Assembly: GCF_900129855.1 (NCBI RefSeq)
Contig: NZ_LT670819.1
Coordinates: 9,114,001-9,178,000, forward strand
Reading direction: 5' to 3'
DNA length: 64,000 nt
From: Streptomyces sp. 3214.6
GTDB taxonomy: Bacteria; Actinomycetota; Actinomycetes; Streptomycetales; Streptomycetaceae
The translations under genes and the position numbers were made by a program. Under the pieces are notes generated by a model, which made no database searches, was not told the origin of the DNA, and saw only the letters and a list, made by a program, of their open reading frames with translations. Shown here in pieces: positions 43,269 through 51,718 of the stretch; position 1 is the stretch's first letter; each line of letters begins with the position of its first letter.

Positions 43269-44606
43269 TTGACCGCAACCCCCGACCGGATCATCGCGGT
43301 GGACACCCACGACATCCGCTTCCCGACCTCGCGGGAGCTGGACGGCTCCGACGCGATGAACCCGGATCCCGACTACTCCGCCGCGTACGTCGTGCTGCGG
43401 ACCGACGCCGGCGACGGGCTCGAAGGCCATGGCTTCACCTTCACCATCGGACGCGGCAACGACGTACAGGTCGCCGCGATCGCGGCCCTGCGTCCGCATG
43501 TCCTCGGGCGGTCGGTGGACGAACTGTGTGCCGACCCGGGCTCCCTGAGCCGCGACCTGATCGGCGACAGCCAACTGCGCTGGCTCGGCCCCGAGAAGGG
43601 GGTGATGCACATGGCTGTCGGCGCGGTGCTCAACGCGGTGTGGGACCTGGCCGCCAAACGCGCCGGACAGCCGCTGTGGCGGCTGCTCGCCCACGCCGAC
43701 CCCGAGTGGCTGGTCTCCCAGGTCGACTTCCGTTACATCGCCGACGCCCTTACTCCGCTGGAGGCCCTCAGCCTGCTGCGGGACGGGCAAGGCGGGCTTG
43801 CGGAGCGCGAGACGGCCCTGCTGGAGCGCGGCTACCCCGGCTACACCACCTCGCCGGGTTGGCTCGGCTACTCCGACGAGAAGCTCACCCGGCTCGCCAA
43901 GCAGGCCGTCTCGGACGGCTTCACCCAGATCAAGCTCAAGGTGGGCGCCGACCTCGACGACGACCTCCGCCGACTGCGCACGGCCCGCGCAGCCGTCGGT
44001 CCCGGGGTGCGCATCGCCGTCGACGCCAACCAGCGCTGGAACATCGGCGAGGCCGTCTCATGGACCCGCGCCCTCGCCGAGTTCGGGCCGTACTGGATCG
44101 AGGAACCCACCAGCCCGGACGACATCCTCGGCCACGCGGCCGTCCGCGAGGCGGTCGCGCCGGTGAAGGTCGCCACCGGCGAACACGTCCAGAACCGCGT
44201 CGTCTTCAAACAGCTGCTCCAGGCCGGCGCCCTCGACGTCCTGCAGATCGACGCGGCCCGGGTCGGCGGCGTCAACGAGAACCTCGCGATCCTGCTGCTC
44301 GCCGCCAAGTTCGGGGTGCCGGTGTGCCCGCACGCCGGCGGTGTCGGCCTGTGCGAACTCGTCCAGCATCTGGCGATGTTCGACTACCTGGCCGTGTCCG
44401 GGACCACCGAGAACCGGGTCATCGAGTACGTCGACCACCTCCACGAACACTTCACCGCACCGGTGGTGATGCGCGACGGCCACTACACGGCCCCGCTCAC
44501 CCCCGGCTTCTCCGCCGCCATGTACCCCGAGTCCCTCGCCGAATTCCGTTACCCGGACGGCACGTTCTGGGCCGCCGACCTCGCGGTGCGGCCCGCGGGC
44601 GCCTGA
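43269..44606 (+). CDS. L-fuconate dehydratase (enolase superfamily)
   Basis: 445 residues from TTG 43269 (AGAGAGG 7 bases ahead). The N-terminal block FPTSRELDGSDAMNPDPDYS is diagnostic of L-fuconate dehydratases. Catalytic KxK is in FTQIKLKVGADLDDD, metal ligands in IAVDANQRWNIGEA, YWIEEPTSPDDILGH and VATGEHVQNR, and the His of the His-Asp dyad in VPVCPHAGGVGLCELV. The enzyme dehydrates L-fuconate to 2-keto-3-deoxy-L-fuconate. The rest of the fucose pathway (dehydrogenase, lactonase, KDF enzymes) is not in this window. Confidence 0.93.
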   Translation: MTATPDRIIAVDTHDIRFPTSRELDGSDAMNPDPDYSAAYVVLRTDAGDGLEGHGFTFTIGRGNDVQVAAIAALRPHVLGRSVDELCADPGSLSRDLIGDSQLRWLGPEKGVMHMAVGAVLNAVWDLAAKRAGQPLWRLLAHADPEWLVSQVDFRYIADALTPLEALSLLRDGQGGLAERETALLERGYPGYTTSPGWLGYSDEKLTRLAKQAVSDGFTQIKLKVGADLDDDLRRLRTARAAVGPGVRIAVDANQRWNIGEAVSWTRALAEFGPYWIEEPTSPDDILGHAAVREAVAPVKVATGEHVQNRVVFKQLLQAGALDVLQIDAARVGGVNENLAILLLAAKFGVPVCPHAGGVGLCELVQHLAMFDYLAVSGTTENRVIEYVDHLHEHFTAPVVMRDGHYTAPLTPGFSAAMYPESLAEFRYPDGTFWAADLAVRPAGA

Positions 44607-45024
44607 GCTGCGGGCCGGATCTCAGCTGGGCGGGATCCGCTCCACGAAGTGCTTCAGGTGCTCGGTCGTGGGCCTCGGCAGCCCTACCCGCGCGACGGTG
44701 TCGCGTTCGCGGGTGAGCTGCCGATGCGGGCGGCCACCGCGAGCTGCTGGTGGCTGACCATGCGCGCCTCCGTGGGCCCACGACCAGGAATGTCGTTTGA
44801 CCCCTGACGGTCCGGCGCTGCGGGCGGCCCGACAAGTCGTTCACCGTTTTGCGACCGGATGCCCGCCGACGGCCGTCCGGCCCGTCACCCGGTCGGTATT
44901 CGTACGGATGGCGGCGCGCGACGCCCGGGCCTTTCGGCGCCCGCGGGCATCCCGGAACAGCTGCCCACCGCGTGAGAGGGAGCCCAGTGTCCGGCGGCGT
45001 CCTGCCCGTGGCCCTGTCGTTTCG
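44607..45024. other. Intergenic region with possible C-terminal gene remnant
   Basis: About 420 bp without an intact gene. On the minus strand, a frame ending at the TGA at 44622-44624 reads VGLPRPTTEHLKHFVERIPPS, which has a natural-looking C-terminus, preceded in another frame by HQQLAVAARIGSSPA. This suggests the frameshifted end of a small HTH protein whose front is lost. I cannot identify the family. The rest holds the upstream promoter area of the MarR gene. Confidence 0.3.
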
Positions 45025-45042
45025 TACAATTTGAGTCCGAAC
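45025..45042 (+). promoter_or_regulatory. marR promoter -10 and overlapping operator (amine-regulon box 1)
   Basis: -10 TACAAT (45025-45030) overlaps the dyad ATTTG-N4-CGAAC (45029-45042), 43 bp before the marR ATG. The -35 is weak. This is one of five copies of the same box in 45-53.4 kb; its position implies autoregulation. Confidence 0.7.
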
Positions 45043-45084
45043 AACACGACGATCCACGTACCAGGTGGCCGAAGGAGTGTGCCG

Positions 45085-45657
45085 ATGCCCGGCCAGCGAT
45101 CCATCGCCGAAGCCGAGAAGCTCGCCGAGGCCAAACTCGGGGGGATTGCGCTGCGGCGGGAGCAGATGGCCGTCGTCGCCAACATCTACCGCGCCGCCTC
45201 GGCGGTACGGCAGCACCTGGAGAACTCCGTGCTGCGCGGCTCCGACCTGACGTGGACGGCATTCGTCGTGCTGTGGGTGGTGTGGGTGTGGGGCGAGTCG
45301 GAGACGCGGCACGTCGCGGAGGAGGCCGGGATCTCCAAGGGCACGCTCACCGGCGTGTCGCGGACGCTGGAGGGGCGGGGGCTCGTCCGGCGGGCCGGGC
45401 ACCCCGCCGACGGCAGGCTGGTCCTGCTGAGCCTCACCGAGGAGGGGGAGGCGCTGATGCGGCGGCTGTTCCCGGCCTTCAACGAGGAGGAGGCCTTCGT
45501 GGCGAGCCGCCTCAGCGACGAGGAGTGCCGGACCGTCGCCGACGGGCTGCGCCGCGTCGTCCGCCAGGTCGAGGAGGAGGGCGAGGAACGCCGCACCACC
45601 CTTCTCGACGGCGCCACCCCGGCCCCCCGCCGCAGCGGCCGCCGCCCGAAGTCCTGA
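45085..45657 (+). CDS. MarR-family regulator of the amine/P450 regulon
   Basis: 190 residues from ATG 45085 with GAAGGAG upstream. MarR fold: LTWTAFVVLWVVWVWGESET, recognition region VAEEAGISKGTLTGVSRTLE and the wing GLVRRAGHPADGRLVLLSLTEEGE. The basic C-terminal tail RRSGRRPKS is extra. The operator box on its own promoter, repeated before four other transcription units of the block, makes it the probable repressor of the whole set. The inducer is unknown, probably an amine or its oxidation product. Confidence 0.92.
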   Translation: MPGQRSIAEAEKLAEAKLGGIALRREQMAVVANIYRAASAVRQHLENSVLRGSDLTWTAFVVLWVVWVWGESETRHVAEEAGISKGTLTGVSRTLEGRGLVRRAGHPADGRLVLLSLTEEGEALMRRLFPAFNEEEAFVASRLSDEECRTVADGLRRVVRQVEEEGEERRTTLLDGATPAPRRSGRRPKS

Positions 45658-45705
45658 CCCACAAGCCCCTTGCCGGTCCGGGCTCCGGCTCTTGGCCTCT
45701 CCGCC

Positions 45706-46407
45706 TCAGCGGCCGTCGTGGGCCGCTTGGACCAGGGCGTCGAAGAGTCGCTGTTGGGCCGGGTCCTCGTGGGCCGTGTCCTCAGGGTGCCATTGGACGG
45801 CGGTGAACCAGCCACGGGCGCCCGGGAGTTCGAGGGCCTCGACGGTACCGTCGGCGGCTCGGGCGGTGATGTCCAGGCCGCGGCCCGGGAGGTCGACCCG
45901 CTGGTGGTGGTAGCAGGAGGCCTCCGCTTTTTCCACGCCCATGGTCTGCTCCAGCAGGGTGCCGCGGCGGATCTCCACCGGGTGCACGACGTGCCGGTGT
46001 TCGAGCTCCGGACCACCCATGTCCTGCTCCAGAGTGCCGCCGAGGGCGACGTTGACGACCTGTAGGCCCCGGCACACCGCGAGCAGGGGCAGGCCCGACT
46101 CCAGGGTGCGGCGGGCGACTTCGAGGTCGAAGGCGTCCTGGAGGTCGTCGACGTCGTAGACGCTCCGGTGAGCGGCGGCGGCGCCGTAGCGGTGCGGGGA
46201 GAGGTCGCCGCCGCCGGGGAGGACGACGCCGTCGAAGCGCGTGAGCCGCCGGGCGACGTCGGTGTCGACCGGATGGATGCCGACCGGTTCCCCGCCCGCC
46301 CGCCACACCGCTTCCAGCAGGGCGCGGGCGTTGACCTCGGCCGCGTAGCGCAGGGCCGAGGTGGTGGCGGCGAAGCGGGCGGGGATCGCTATCAGGGGTC
46401 GGGTCAC
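45706..46407 (-). CDS. puuD: Gamma-glutamyl-gamma-aminobutyrate hydrolase-like class I glutamine amidotransferase (PuuD-like)
   Basis: 233 residues from GTG 46407, overlapping the aldehyde dehydrogenase stop (GTGA). Peptidase C26 family: VVLPGGGDLSPHRYG, nucleophile Cys in LLAVCRGLQVVNVALGG (about 112), and His-Glu in FTAVQWHPEDTA. In polyamine catabolism PuuD hydrolyses gamma-glutamyl-GABA to glutamate and GABA. Coupling to a PuuC-like dehydrogenase and linkage to a PuuA-like ligase support release of glutamate from a gamma-glutamylated acid as the last step here. The amino-acid product could differ from GABA. Confidence 0.9.
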   Translation of the reverse strand: MTRPLIAIPARFAATTSALRYAAEVNARALLEAVWRAGGEPVGIHPVDTDVARRLTRFDGVVLPGGGDLSPHRYGAAAAHRSVYDVDDLQDAFDLEVARRTLESGLPLLAVCRGLQVVNVALGGTLEQDMGGPELEHRHVVHPVEIRRGTLLEQTMGVEKAEASCYHHQRVDLPGRGLDITARAADGTVEALELPGARGWFTAVQWHPEDTAHEDPAQQRLFDALVQAAHDGR

Positions 46408-47894
46408 AGCTGGATCCAGGTGGTCTTGAGCTCGGTGTACTTCTCCACGGCGTGGACGGACTTGTCGCGACCGTTGCCCGACTGCTTCATGCCGCCGAAG
46501 GGGACCGTCAGGTCGCCCTCCTCGTAGCAGTTGACCCACACCGTGCCGGCCTTCAGCGCCCGCGCAACCCGGTGCGCGGTGGACAGGTCGGAGGTCCACA
46601 GGCCGGCGGCGAGCCCGTACTCGGTGGCGTTGGCCAGTCGGACCGCCTCGTCGACGTCGTCGAAGGAGAGCACCGACAGCACGGGCCCGAAGATCTCCTC
46701 CCGGGCCAGCCGCATGCCGGGGTCCACGTGGTCGAAGACGGTCGGCTCCAGGTAGCTGCCGCCCGTGTCGGCGAGAACGCGCTTGCCGCCGGTCCGGAGC
46801 CGGGCGCCCTCGGCGAGCCCGGTCCGGACGTGGCCGTGCACGCGCTCCAGGTGGGCCGCGCCGACCAGTGCGCCCATCTCGGTGGCCGGGTCGAGCGGGT
46901 CGCCGACGCGCAGCTCCCGGGCCCGGGCGACGACGGCTTCGGTGACGCGTTCGGCGATGGAGGAGTGCACCAGCAGTCGGGAGGGGGCGGTGCACATCTC
47001 GCCCTGGTTGAAGAAGATGCCCCAGGCGGCGGTGGCGGCGGCCTGCTCCAGGTCGGGGGCGTCGGGCAGGACGATGTTCGGTGACTTGCCGCCCAGCTCC
47101 AGCCAGACGCGCTTCAGGTTCGAGTCGGCCGCGTAGCGCAGGAATTGCCGACCGACGGCGGCGGAGCCGGTGAAGGCCAGCACGTCCACGTCGGGGTGCA
47201 GACCGAGAGCCCGGCCGGCCACCGGCCCGTCGCCGTTGACCACGTTGAGCACGCCCGGCGGCAGCCCGGCCTCGGTGGCGATCCGGCCCAGCAGGAGGGC
47301 GGACAGCGGCGAGTTCTCCGACGGCTTGAGCACGACCGTGCAGCCGGCCGCCAGCGCCGGGGCGATCTTCCAGCCCGCCAGCGTGAGCGGGAAGTTCCAG
47401 GGCACGACCGCGCCGACGACTCCGGTCGGCTCCCGCGTGACGAGGGCGAGCGCGTCGGGAGCGGTGTGCGGGGAGTCGTCGGTGAACTTGTCGGCCAACT
47501 GCCCGTACCAGCGGAAGGTGTTGATGAGGGCCCGCAGTTCGATCGCGTACGCGTCGGTGACGGGCTTGCCCATCTCCAGCGTGACGGCGAGCGCGAGTTC
47601 CTCCCTCCGTTCCTCGAACAGCTCGGCGATCCGGATCAGCGTCCGGCCGCGTTCGGCCGGTGCGAGGCGTGGCCAGGGGCCGGTGTCGAAGGCCCGGCGG
47701 GCAGCCGCCACAGCGGCGTCCACCTCGGCCGCGCCGCCGTCGGCGACCTGGGCGACCACCTGGCCGTCCCGGGGCGAGACGGCCGCGAACACGGCTCCGC
47801 CGCCGCCCTCGTCGGTGCCGTCGATGTGGTGGGCGCCGGACAGCTCGAAGGTCTTGGCGCGGTGCAGCCACTCGTCGTGGGTGAGGTCCGGCAT
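46404..47894 (-). CDS. puuC: Aldehyde dehydrogenase (PuuC-like, gamma-glutamyl-aminoaldehyde type)
   Basis: 496 residues from ATG 47894. NAD(P)+ ALDH fold: GVVGAVVPWNFPLTLAGWKI, VLKPSENSPL, nucleotide loop FTGSAAVGRQFLRYA, catalytic Glu in WLELGGKSPN, catalytic Cys near residue 300 in FFNQGEMCTAPSRLL. The tail PFGGMKQSGNGRDKSVHAVE and YTELKTTWIQL is characteristic of PuuC. It should oxidise an aldehyde, plausibly the gamma-glutamyl aminoaldehyde produced in this pathway. Its own promoter carries box 2 of the regulon. Confidence 0.93.
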   Translation of the reverse strand: MPDLTHDEWLHRAKTFELSGAHHIDGTDEGGGGAVFAAVSPRDGQVVAQVADGGAAEVDAAVAAARRAFDTGPWPRLAPAERGRTLIRIAELFEERREELALAVTLEMGKPVTDAYAIELRALINTFRWYGQLADKFTDDSPHTAPDALALVTREPTGVVGAVVPWNFPLTLAGWKIAPALAAGCTVVLKPSENSPLSALLLGRIATEAGLPPGVLNVVNGDGPVAGRALGLHPDVDVLAFTGSAAVGRQFLRYAADSNLKRVWLELGGKSPNIVLPDAPDLEQAAATAAWGIFFNQGEMCTAPSRLLVHSSIAERVTEAVVARARELRVGDPLDPATEMGALVGAAHLERVHGHVRTGLAEGARLRTGGKRVLADTGGSYLEPTVFDHVDPGMRLAREEIFGPVLSVLSFDDVDEAVRLANATEYGLAAGLWTSDLSTAHRVARALKAGTVWVNCYEEGDLTVPFGGMKQSGNGRDKSVHAVEKYTELKTTWIQL

Positions 47895-47921
47895 GCCTGG
47901 TCTTCCCTTCACAGGAGAGTC

Positions 47922-47962
47922 ATTTGATCTCAAACGATATGGATTCGAAGGGTCCTTCACAA
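47922..47962 (-). promoter_or_regulatory. puuC-puuD promoter with operator (box 2)
   Basis: Minus strand: -35 TTGTGA (47957-47962), 17-bp spacer, -10 TATCGT (47934-47939), overlapping by two bases the dyad GTTTG-N4-CAAAT (47922-47935). This architecture is the same as at the ferredoxin and marR promoters: -10 directly followed by the box. Confidence 0.75.
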
Positions 47963-47989
47963 GACCGCGCGATCGAGCCGGGCCTGGTC

Positions 47990-48012
47990 GGCGACCGGCG
48001 ACCGGCGACCGG
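47990..48012. repeat. Short tandem repeat GGCGACC x3
   Basis: Three perfect 7-bp units between the aldehyde dehydrogenase promoter and the permease stop. Likely slippage-prone; no function seen. Confidence 0.7.
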
Positions 48013-48106
48013 CTCACGGAGCGCGGAGCGCGGACGCGACTTCACCGCCGGGCAGGTGCGTTGCCGTGCGGCCCGGTGGGGGACCAGGCCGCACGGCCGG
48101 TGTGCC

Positions 48107-49570
48107 TCAGCTGTCGGCGGTCGGCCTGCGGGTCAGTCGGGCCGTGAGCACTCCGGCGACCAGGACCGTCGGGACGGTGAGCTCCAGCCAGAGGGCGGTG
48201 GAGCGCTCTCCGCCGATGAGCGTGGTGAAGTTCTCCACGACCAGCCAGATCGCGCCGACGATGCCGAGCGCGCCCAGTACCGGGGCGATCAGCGTGTTCC
48301 ACGGTCGCGGGTCCAGGCGCTCGCGCCGGAAGAAGGCGACCACGGAGACCGAGGTCAGGAAGTACAGCAGCATGATCCCGAGGACGGCCACGCCGCTGCC
48401 CCAGGAGAACAGCGTCAGGACCGGATCCTTGCCGGCCAACGCGAAGGGGAGGACGAGCGCGACGGCGACGGCCGTCTGGACACAGCCCGCCACGCCGGGG
48501 GAGTGGCGGCGGTTGAGCGACGTCAGCCTGTGCGGCAGCAGTCCGTCGCGGCCGAGGGAGAACAGGTAGCGGTTGGCGGAGTTGTGGAAGGCGAGGACGC
48601 CGGCGAAGAGCGAGGTGGCCAGCAGGACCGGCAGGACGTCGTTCACCCAGCCGCCGAACAGGTCGGCGATCGGCGCGAAGACGAAGCCCGTGGAGTCGCC
48701 GCTCGCCAGCGCCTGCCCGGCCGCCGAGGTGGCCTTCGAGGCGCCGTGGGCGGAGATCAGCATCCAGGAGGTGAAGGCGAAGAACCCGGTGACCAGGGCG
48801 ACGGCCAGATAGGTGGCCCGGGGCACCGTCCTGCGGGGCTCGCGCGCCTCCTCGCCGTAGATCGCGGTCGCCTCGAAGCCGACCATCGACGCCACGGAGA
48901 ACATCAGCGCCACGCCCGGCGCTCCCTTCAGGGCGGCGCCCGGCGAGAACGACTCGGCGATCCCGAGCCCTTCGGGCCCGCCGCCCTTGAGAAGGGTGAC
49001 CAGGGAGAAGGCGGCCAGGATGCTGAACTCGGCCAGTACGAAGACCGCCAGCACCTTGGCGCCCATCTCGATGCCGGCACCGCCCAGGACCTGCACGATC
49101 GCCATGGTGACCAGCGAACACGCCCACCAGGGCAGGTCCGCCCCGGTGTGGGCCGCCAGCAGGCCGCTCACGGTCGCTCCGTACAGCCCGTACATGGCGG
49201 CCTGGATGGCGCAGTAGGAGAAGAGCGCGATCCCGGCGCTGCCGGCGCCGAGGGAGCGGCCGAGACCCTTGCCTATGTAGGTGTAGAAGGCGCCGGCGTT
49301 CACCACGTGGCGACCCATGGCCACGAAGCCGACCGAGAACAGCAGGGTGATCGCGCCGGCGACCACGTATGCGGCGGGGGCGGCGGGGCCGTTGCCGAGG
49401 GCCACCGAGATGGGGACCGCGCCCGCGATGCCGGTGAGGGGCGCCTGGGCGGAGAGGACGAAGAAGAGGATGCCCAGCACGCCGAGCGAGTTGGGCTTGA
49501 GCCTGCCTGCGGTGGAGGCGTCGGTTGCGGTCTGGTTTCTGACCGCCGTCTGACTGTCCACGCGGATCAC
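48107..49570 (-). CDS. APC-superfamily amino acid/amine permease
   Basis: 487 residues from GTG 49570 (GTG 49561 is an alternative). Twelve helices; the first contains the APC signature LGILFFVLSAQAPLTGIAGA, later LMFSVASMVGFEATAIYGEE and AREPRRTVPRATYLAVAL, typical of ethanolamine/putrescine/amino-acid antiporters. AFHNSANRYLFSLGRDGLLP is the conserved TM8 region. It probably imports the amine substrate. Upstream lies box 3 of the regulon. Confidence 0.92.
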   Translation of the reverse strand: MIRVDSQTAVRNQTATDASTAGRLKPNSLGVLGILFFVLSAQAPLTGIAGAVPISVALGNGPAAPAAYVVAGAITLLFSVGFVAMGRHVVNAGAFYTYIGKGLGRSLGAGSAGIALFSYCAIQAAMYGLYGATVSGLLAAHTGADLPWWACSLVTMAIVQVLGGAGIEMGAKVLAVFVLAEFSILAAFSLVTLLKGGGPEGLGIAESFSPGAALKGAPGVALMFSVASMVGFEATAIYGEEAREPRRTVPRATYLAVALVTGFFAFTSWMLISAHGASKATSAAGQALASGDSTGFVFAPIADLFGGWVNDVLPVLLATSLFAGVLAFHNSANRYLFSLGRDGLLPHRLTSLNRRHSPGVAGCVQTAVAVALVLPFALAGKDPVLTLFSWGSGVAVLGIMLLYFLTSVSVVAFFRRERLDPRPWNTLIAPVLGALGIVGAIWLVVENFTTLIGGERSTALWLELTVPTVLVAGVLTARLTRRPTADS

Positions 49571-49596
49571 CTGCCTGAGAGCGAAGAGGGGATGTC

Positions 49597-49610
49597 GTTT
49601 CAGGCCAAAC
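49597..49610 (-). promoter_or_regulatory. Operator upstream of the permease gene (box 3)
   Basis: GTTTC-N4-CAAAC (49597-49610) has the same 14-bp layout with one changed base in one arm, 26 bp before the permease start. No clean -10 is visible beside it. A lone half site GTTTG lies at 49641. Confidence 0.6.
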
Positions 49611-49726
49611 GAGTTGCCTCATGGTGGGCTGGAACTATCCGTTTGGCAAGGGGGTGCGCGCAAGATGTGCCCGAGGATGTGACGGATTCGGACGGAAAGG
49701 GGCGGCTGCGGACGATCGCGGGCCGG

Positions 49727-50866
49727 TCAGTGCTCCGACGGCGAGCCGGTGCCGTCGTCGGCCCTTTCTGCCCTGTCGGCCTTGAGCAGGCGGATCAGCC
49801 GGTGCAGCTCGTCGACGGCCTCGTCGGTGACCTCGGGCTCGCCGAAGACGAGCTGGTGCAGGACGAGCCCGTCCAGAGCGGCGAAAACCAGCCGGGTCAG
49901 GGCGCGGTCGGCGTCCTGGGGGAGGATCCGGGACAGCTCGAAGGTGTGCGACAGGGCGCCGGAGGCGATCAGCAGGACGCGCCGCCCCGGGGTGGCCGCG
50001 ATGCCGTCGGCGAGCGCCCGGCCGAGCCGCAGATGGTCCTCCATGTCGCCGGTCTGGCAGACGCCGATGGTCACCCACCGCTTGTCCGGCAGCCCCTCGC
50101 CGAGGAACTTCCAGAGGTTGACGGTGGCGTAGTAGATCGGTAGGTAGTCGTCCTCGATGGGGGTGATCCAGGTGCCGTGCCGGTCGGCGAACTTCGCGAT
50201 GTTGTGGGCGAGTTCGGGATCACCGGGGAAGTCGTAGGGCATCCGGCACATGCCGCGCGGGAGCTCCTCGGACGTGAACAGGCCGGCTCGGCGCGCTTGC
50301 GCGGTGACGACGAACTCGACCGTCGTCGCCCAGTGGGAGTCGAGGACGACGACGGTGTCGTAGTCGTCGCGCTCGAAGACCTCCTCGCGCAGCTGGTGCA
50401 GGCCGGTGACGAGGGTGATCTCCTTGCCCTCGTTCAGCTCCAGCCGGGTGTGCCCGCGCGTCTCGAAGTCGTCGTGATCGAGCGAGAGCAACCAGTCCGC
50501 GAAGAAACGGAAGTTGTGCGCGACCCGGGGCATGACACCCCGGCGGTGGGACCGCAGCAGGGCGCCGTTGTCGGTGGTCTCGACGATGGCGAGCTCTTCG
50601 AGCCGCTTCTCGACACCGTCGGCGATGGCGTGCAGCACCCGGGCGCGGGCGGCACGGGAGGTGCCGGCCCACTCGGGAAACGCCGCTTTGGCGGCTGCGA
50701 CAGCGGCCTCGGCCTCGGCGGGTCCGCCCCGGGCGATCTCCCCGAGGACGGCGCCGTCGACGGGCGAGACATCGGTGAACGTTTCGGCGGAGGCGACGCG
50801 CTCGCCGCCGATCCAGTGGCGGGTGTCGACGGCGACACCGGCCACCGTGAGGGTGTGCTCGGTCAT
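49727..50866 (-). pseudogene. In-frame three-way chimera: HpaE N-terminus + HpaD middle + TetR-type C-terminus
   Basis: One uninterrupted 379-codon frame joins three unrelated proteins. Residues 1-140 are the start of 5-carboxymethyl-2-hydroxymuconate semialdehyde dehydrogenase (HpaE): DVSPVDGAVLGEIARGGPAE, NFRFFADWLL, ending at FETRGHT. Residues about 141-309 are the class III extradiol 3,4-dihydroxyphenylacetate 2,3-dioxygenase (HpaD): VVVLDSHWATTVEF, ELPRGMCRMPYDFPG, VTIGVCQTGDMEDHL, ALSHTF. Residues about 310-379 are a TetR C-terminal domain: RLVFAALDGLVLHQLVFGEP. Joints lie near 50448 and 49939. HpaE lacks its catalytic half, HpaD lacks its N-terminal metal ligands and TetR lacks its HTH, so no parent activity should survive. 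It lies 34 bp after the ADC-like gene on the same strand. Confidence 0.85.
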
Positions 50867-50900
50867 GTCCGGTCTCCAGGTGCTTCGATGCGTAGGGGGG

Positions 50901-51701
50901 TCATTCGGCGCCGGACGTGCCGGACTCCAGCAGTCGTCCGCCGTCCCAGACGACGCCGACCTGCCGGTAGTACGCGGCGATCGGTTCGCGGATCTCCAGG
51001 CGGGCCAGTTCCTCGGTGGGCGCCTCGAACAGCTCCAGCTCGGCGTCGCCGGCCCACGCCTGCCCGCCCTCGAAGGAGGCGGCCCCCGACTCGATCAGCT
51101 CGTCCAGGGCCGGCCCCTTCCCCTTCTCGATCGACGGCAGCCAACGGTGGTGCGCCATCGGGTGACCGTTCACGAACCCGTTCGTCTCCGACGGCTCCCG
51201 CAGGGTGACCACGGCCTGGGCCAGCCGCCGGTCCGCCGCGGCGAGCGTCGCCCCGAAGCGGGCGCCCGCCTCGATGCGCGGGGCAGGGCCGTACGGATGA
51301 GGGCGGGTCTGGTGAATCGACCCCAGCTTCTTCGGATACCCCTGGTGCAGTCCCCGCGCGATGGCGAAGTCCTTGTCGACCCAGATGTACACACACCGCG
51401 AGTAGGTCTGGCCCCGGTACGAGCACCGGACGACCGCGAACGCCTCCTTGTACTGCGACAGCACAGGATCGAGCAGCTCGGATCCCTCCGCCGAACAGGA
51501 CTGCCAGTCGGCCCAGATCAACGCCACCGCGCCAGGGTCCTCCTCGGCCAACTCCAGTGGCTCGGGCAGCAGTTCACGCACCCGTGAGGGATCCGTGCGG
51601 TATTCGACGGTGAGCAGGTCGCCGGAGTAGCGCCACGGCGGGGCGGGGATGAGCGACGAGCCGCCGCTCGCCGTCTTTGGGGTGGAAGTAACCGCGGACA
51701 C
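50901..51701 (-). CDS. Acetoacetate decarboxylase-family protein
   Basis: 266 residues from GTG 51701. ADC-like fold: PPWRYSGDLLTVEYRTDPSR, YKEAFAVVRCSYRGQTYSR, and the lysine pair of the Schiff-base site in GLHQGYPKKLGSIHQTRP. The family includes decarboxylases, aldolase-dehydratases and lactonases acting through a Schiff base. Its placement between the ferredoxin reductase and the hpa chimera puts it in the P450 operon. The reaction is unknown; it could process a keto-acid from the amine carbon skeleton. Confidence 0.85.
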   Translation of the reverse strand: MSAVTSTPKTASGGSSLIPAPPWRYSGDLLTVEYRTDPSRVRELLPEPLELAEEDPGAVALIWADWQSCSAEGSELLDPVLSQYKEAFAVVRCSYRGQTYSRCVYIWVDKDFAIARGLHQGYPKKLGSIHQTRPHPYGPAPRIEAGARFGATLAAADRRLAQAVVTLREPSETNGFVNGHPMAHHRWLPSIEKGKGPALDELIESGAASFEGGQAWAGDAELELFEAPTEELARLEIREPIAAYYRQVGVVWDGGRLLESGTSGAE

Positions 51702-51718
51702 TGGTCACTTGAGGCTCC

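Noticed and set aside
47990..48012. GGCGACC tandem repeat as an iteron or origin
   Set aside because: Only three 7-bp copies, no AT-rich stretch and no replication gene nearby.
49641..49650. A sixth operator of the amine regulon
   Set aside because: Only the GTTTG half is present; the second arm is missing at the required spacing.
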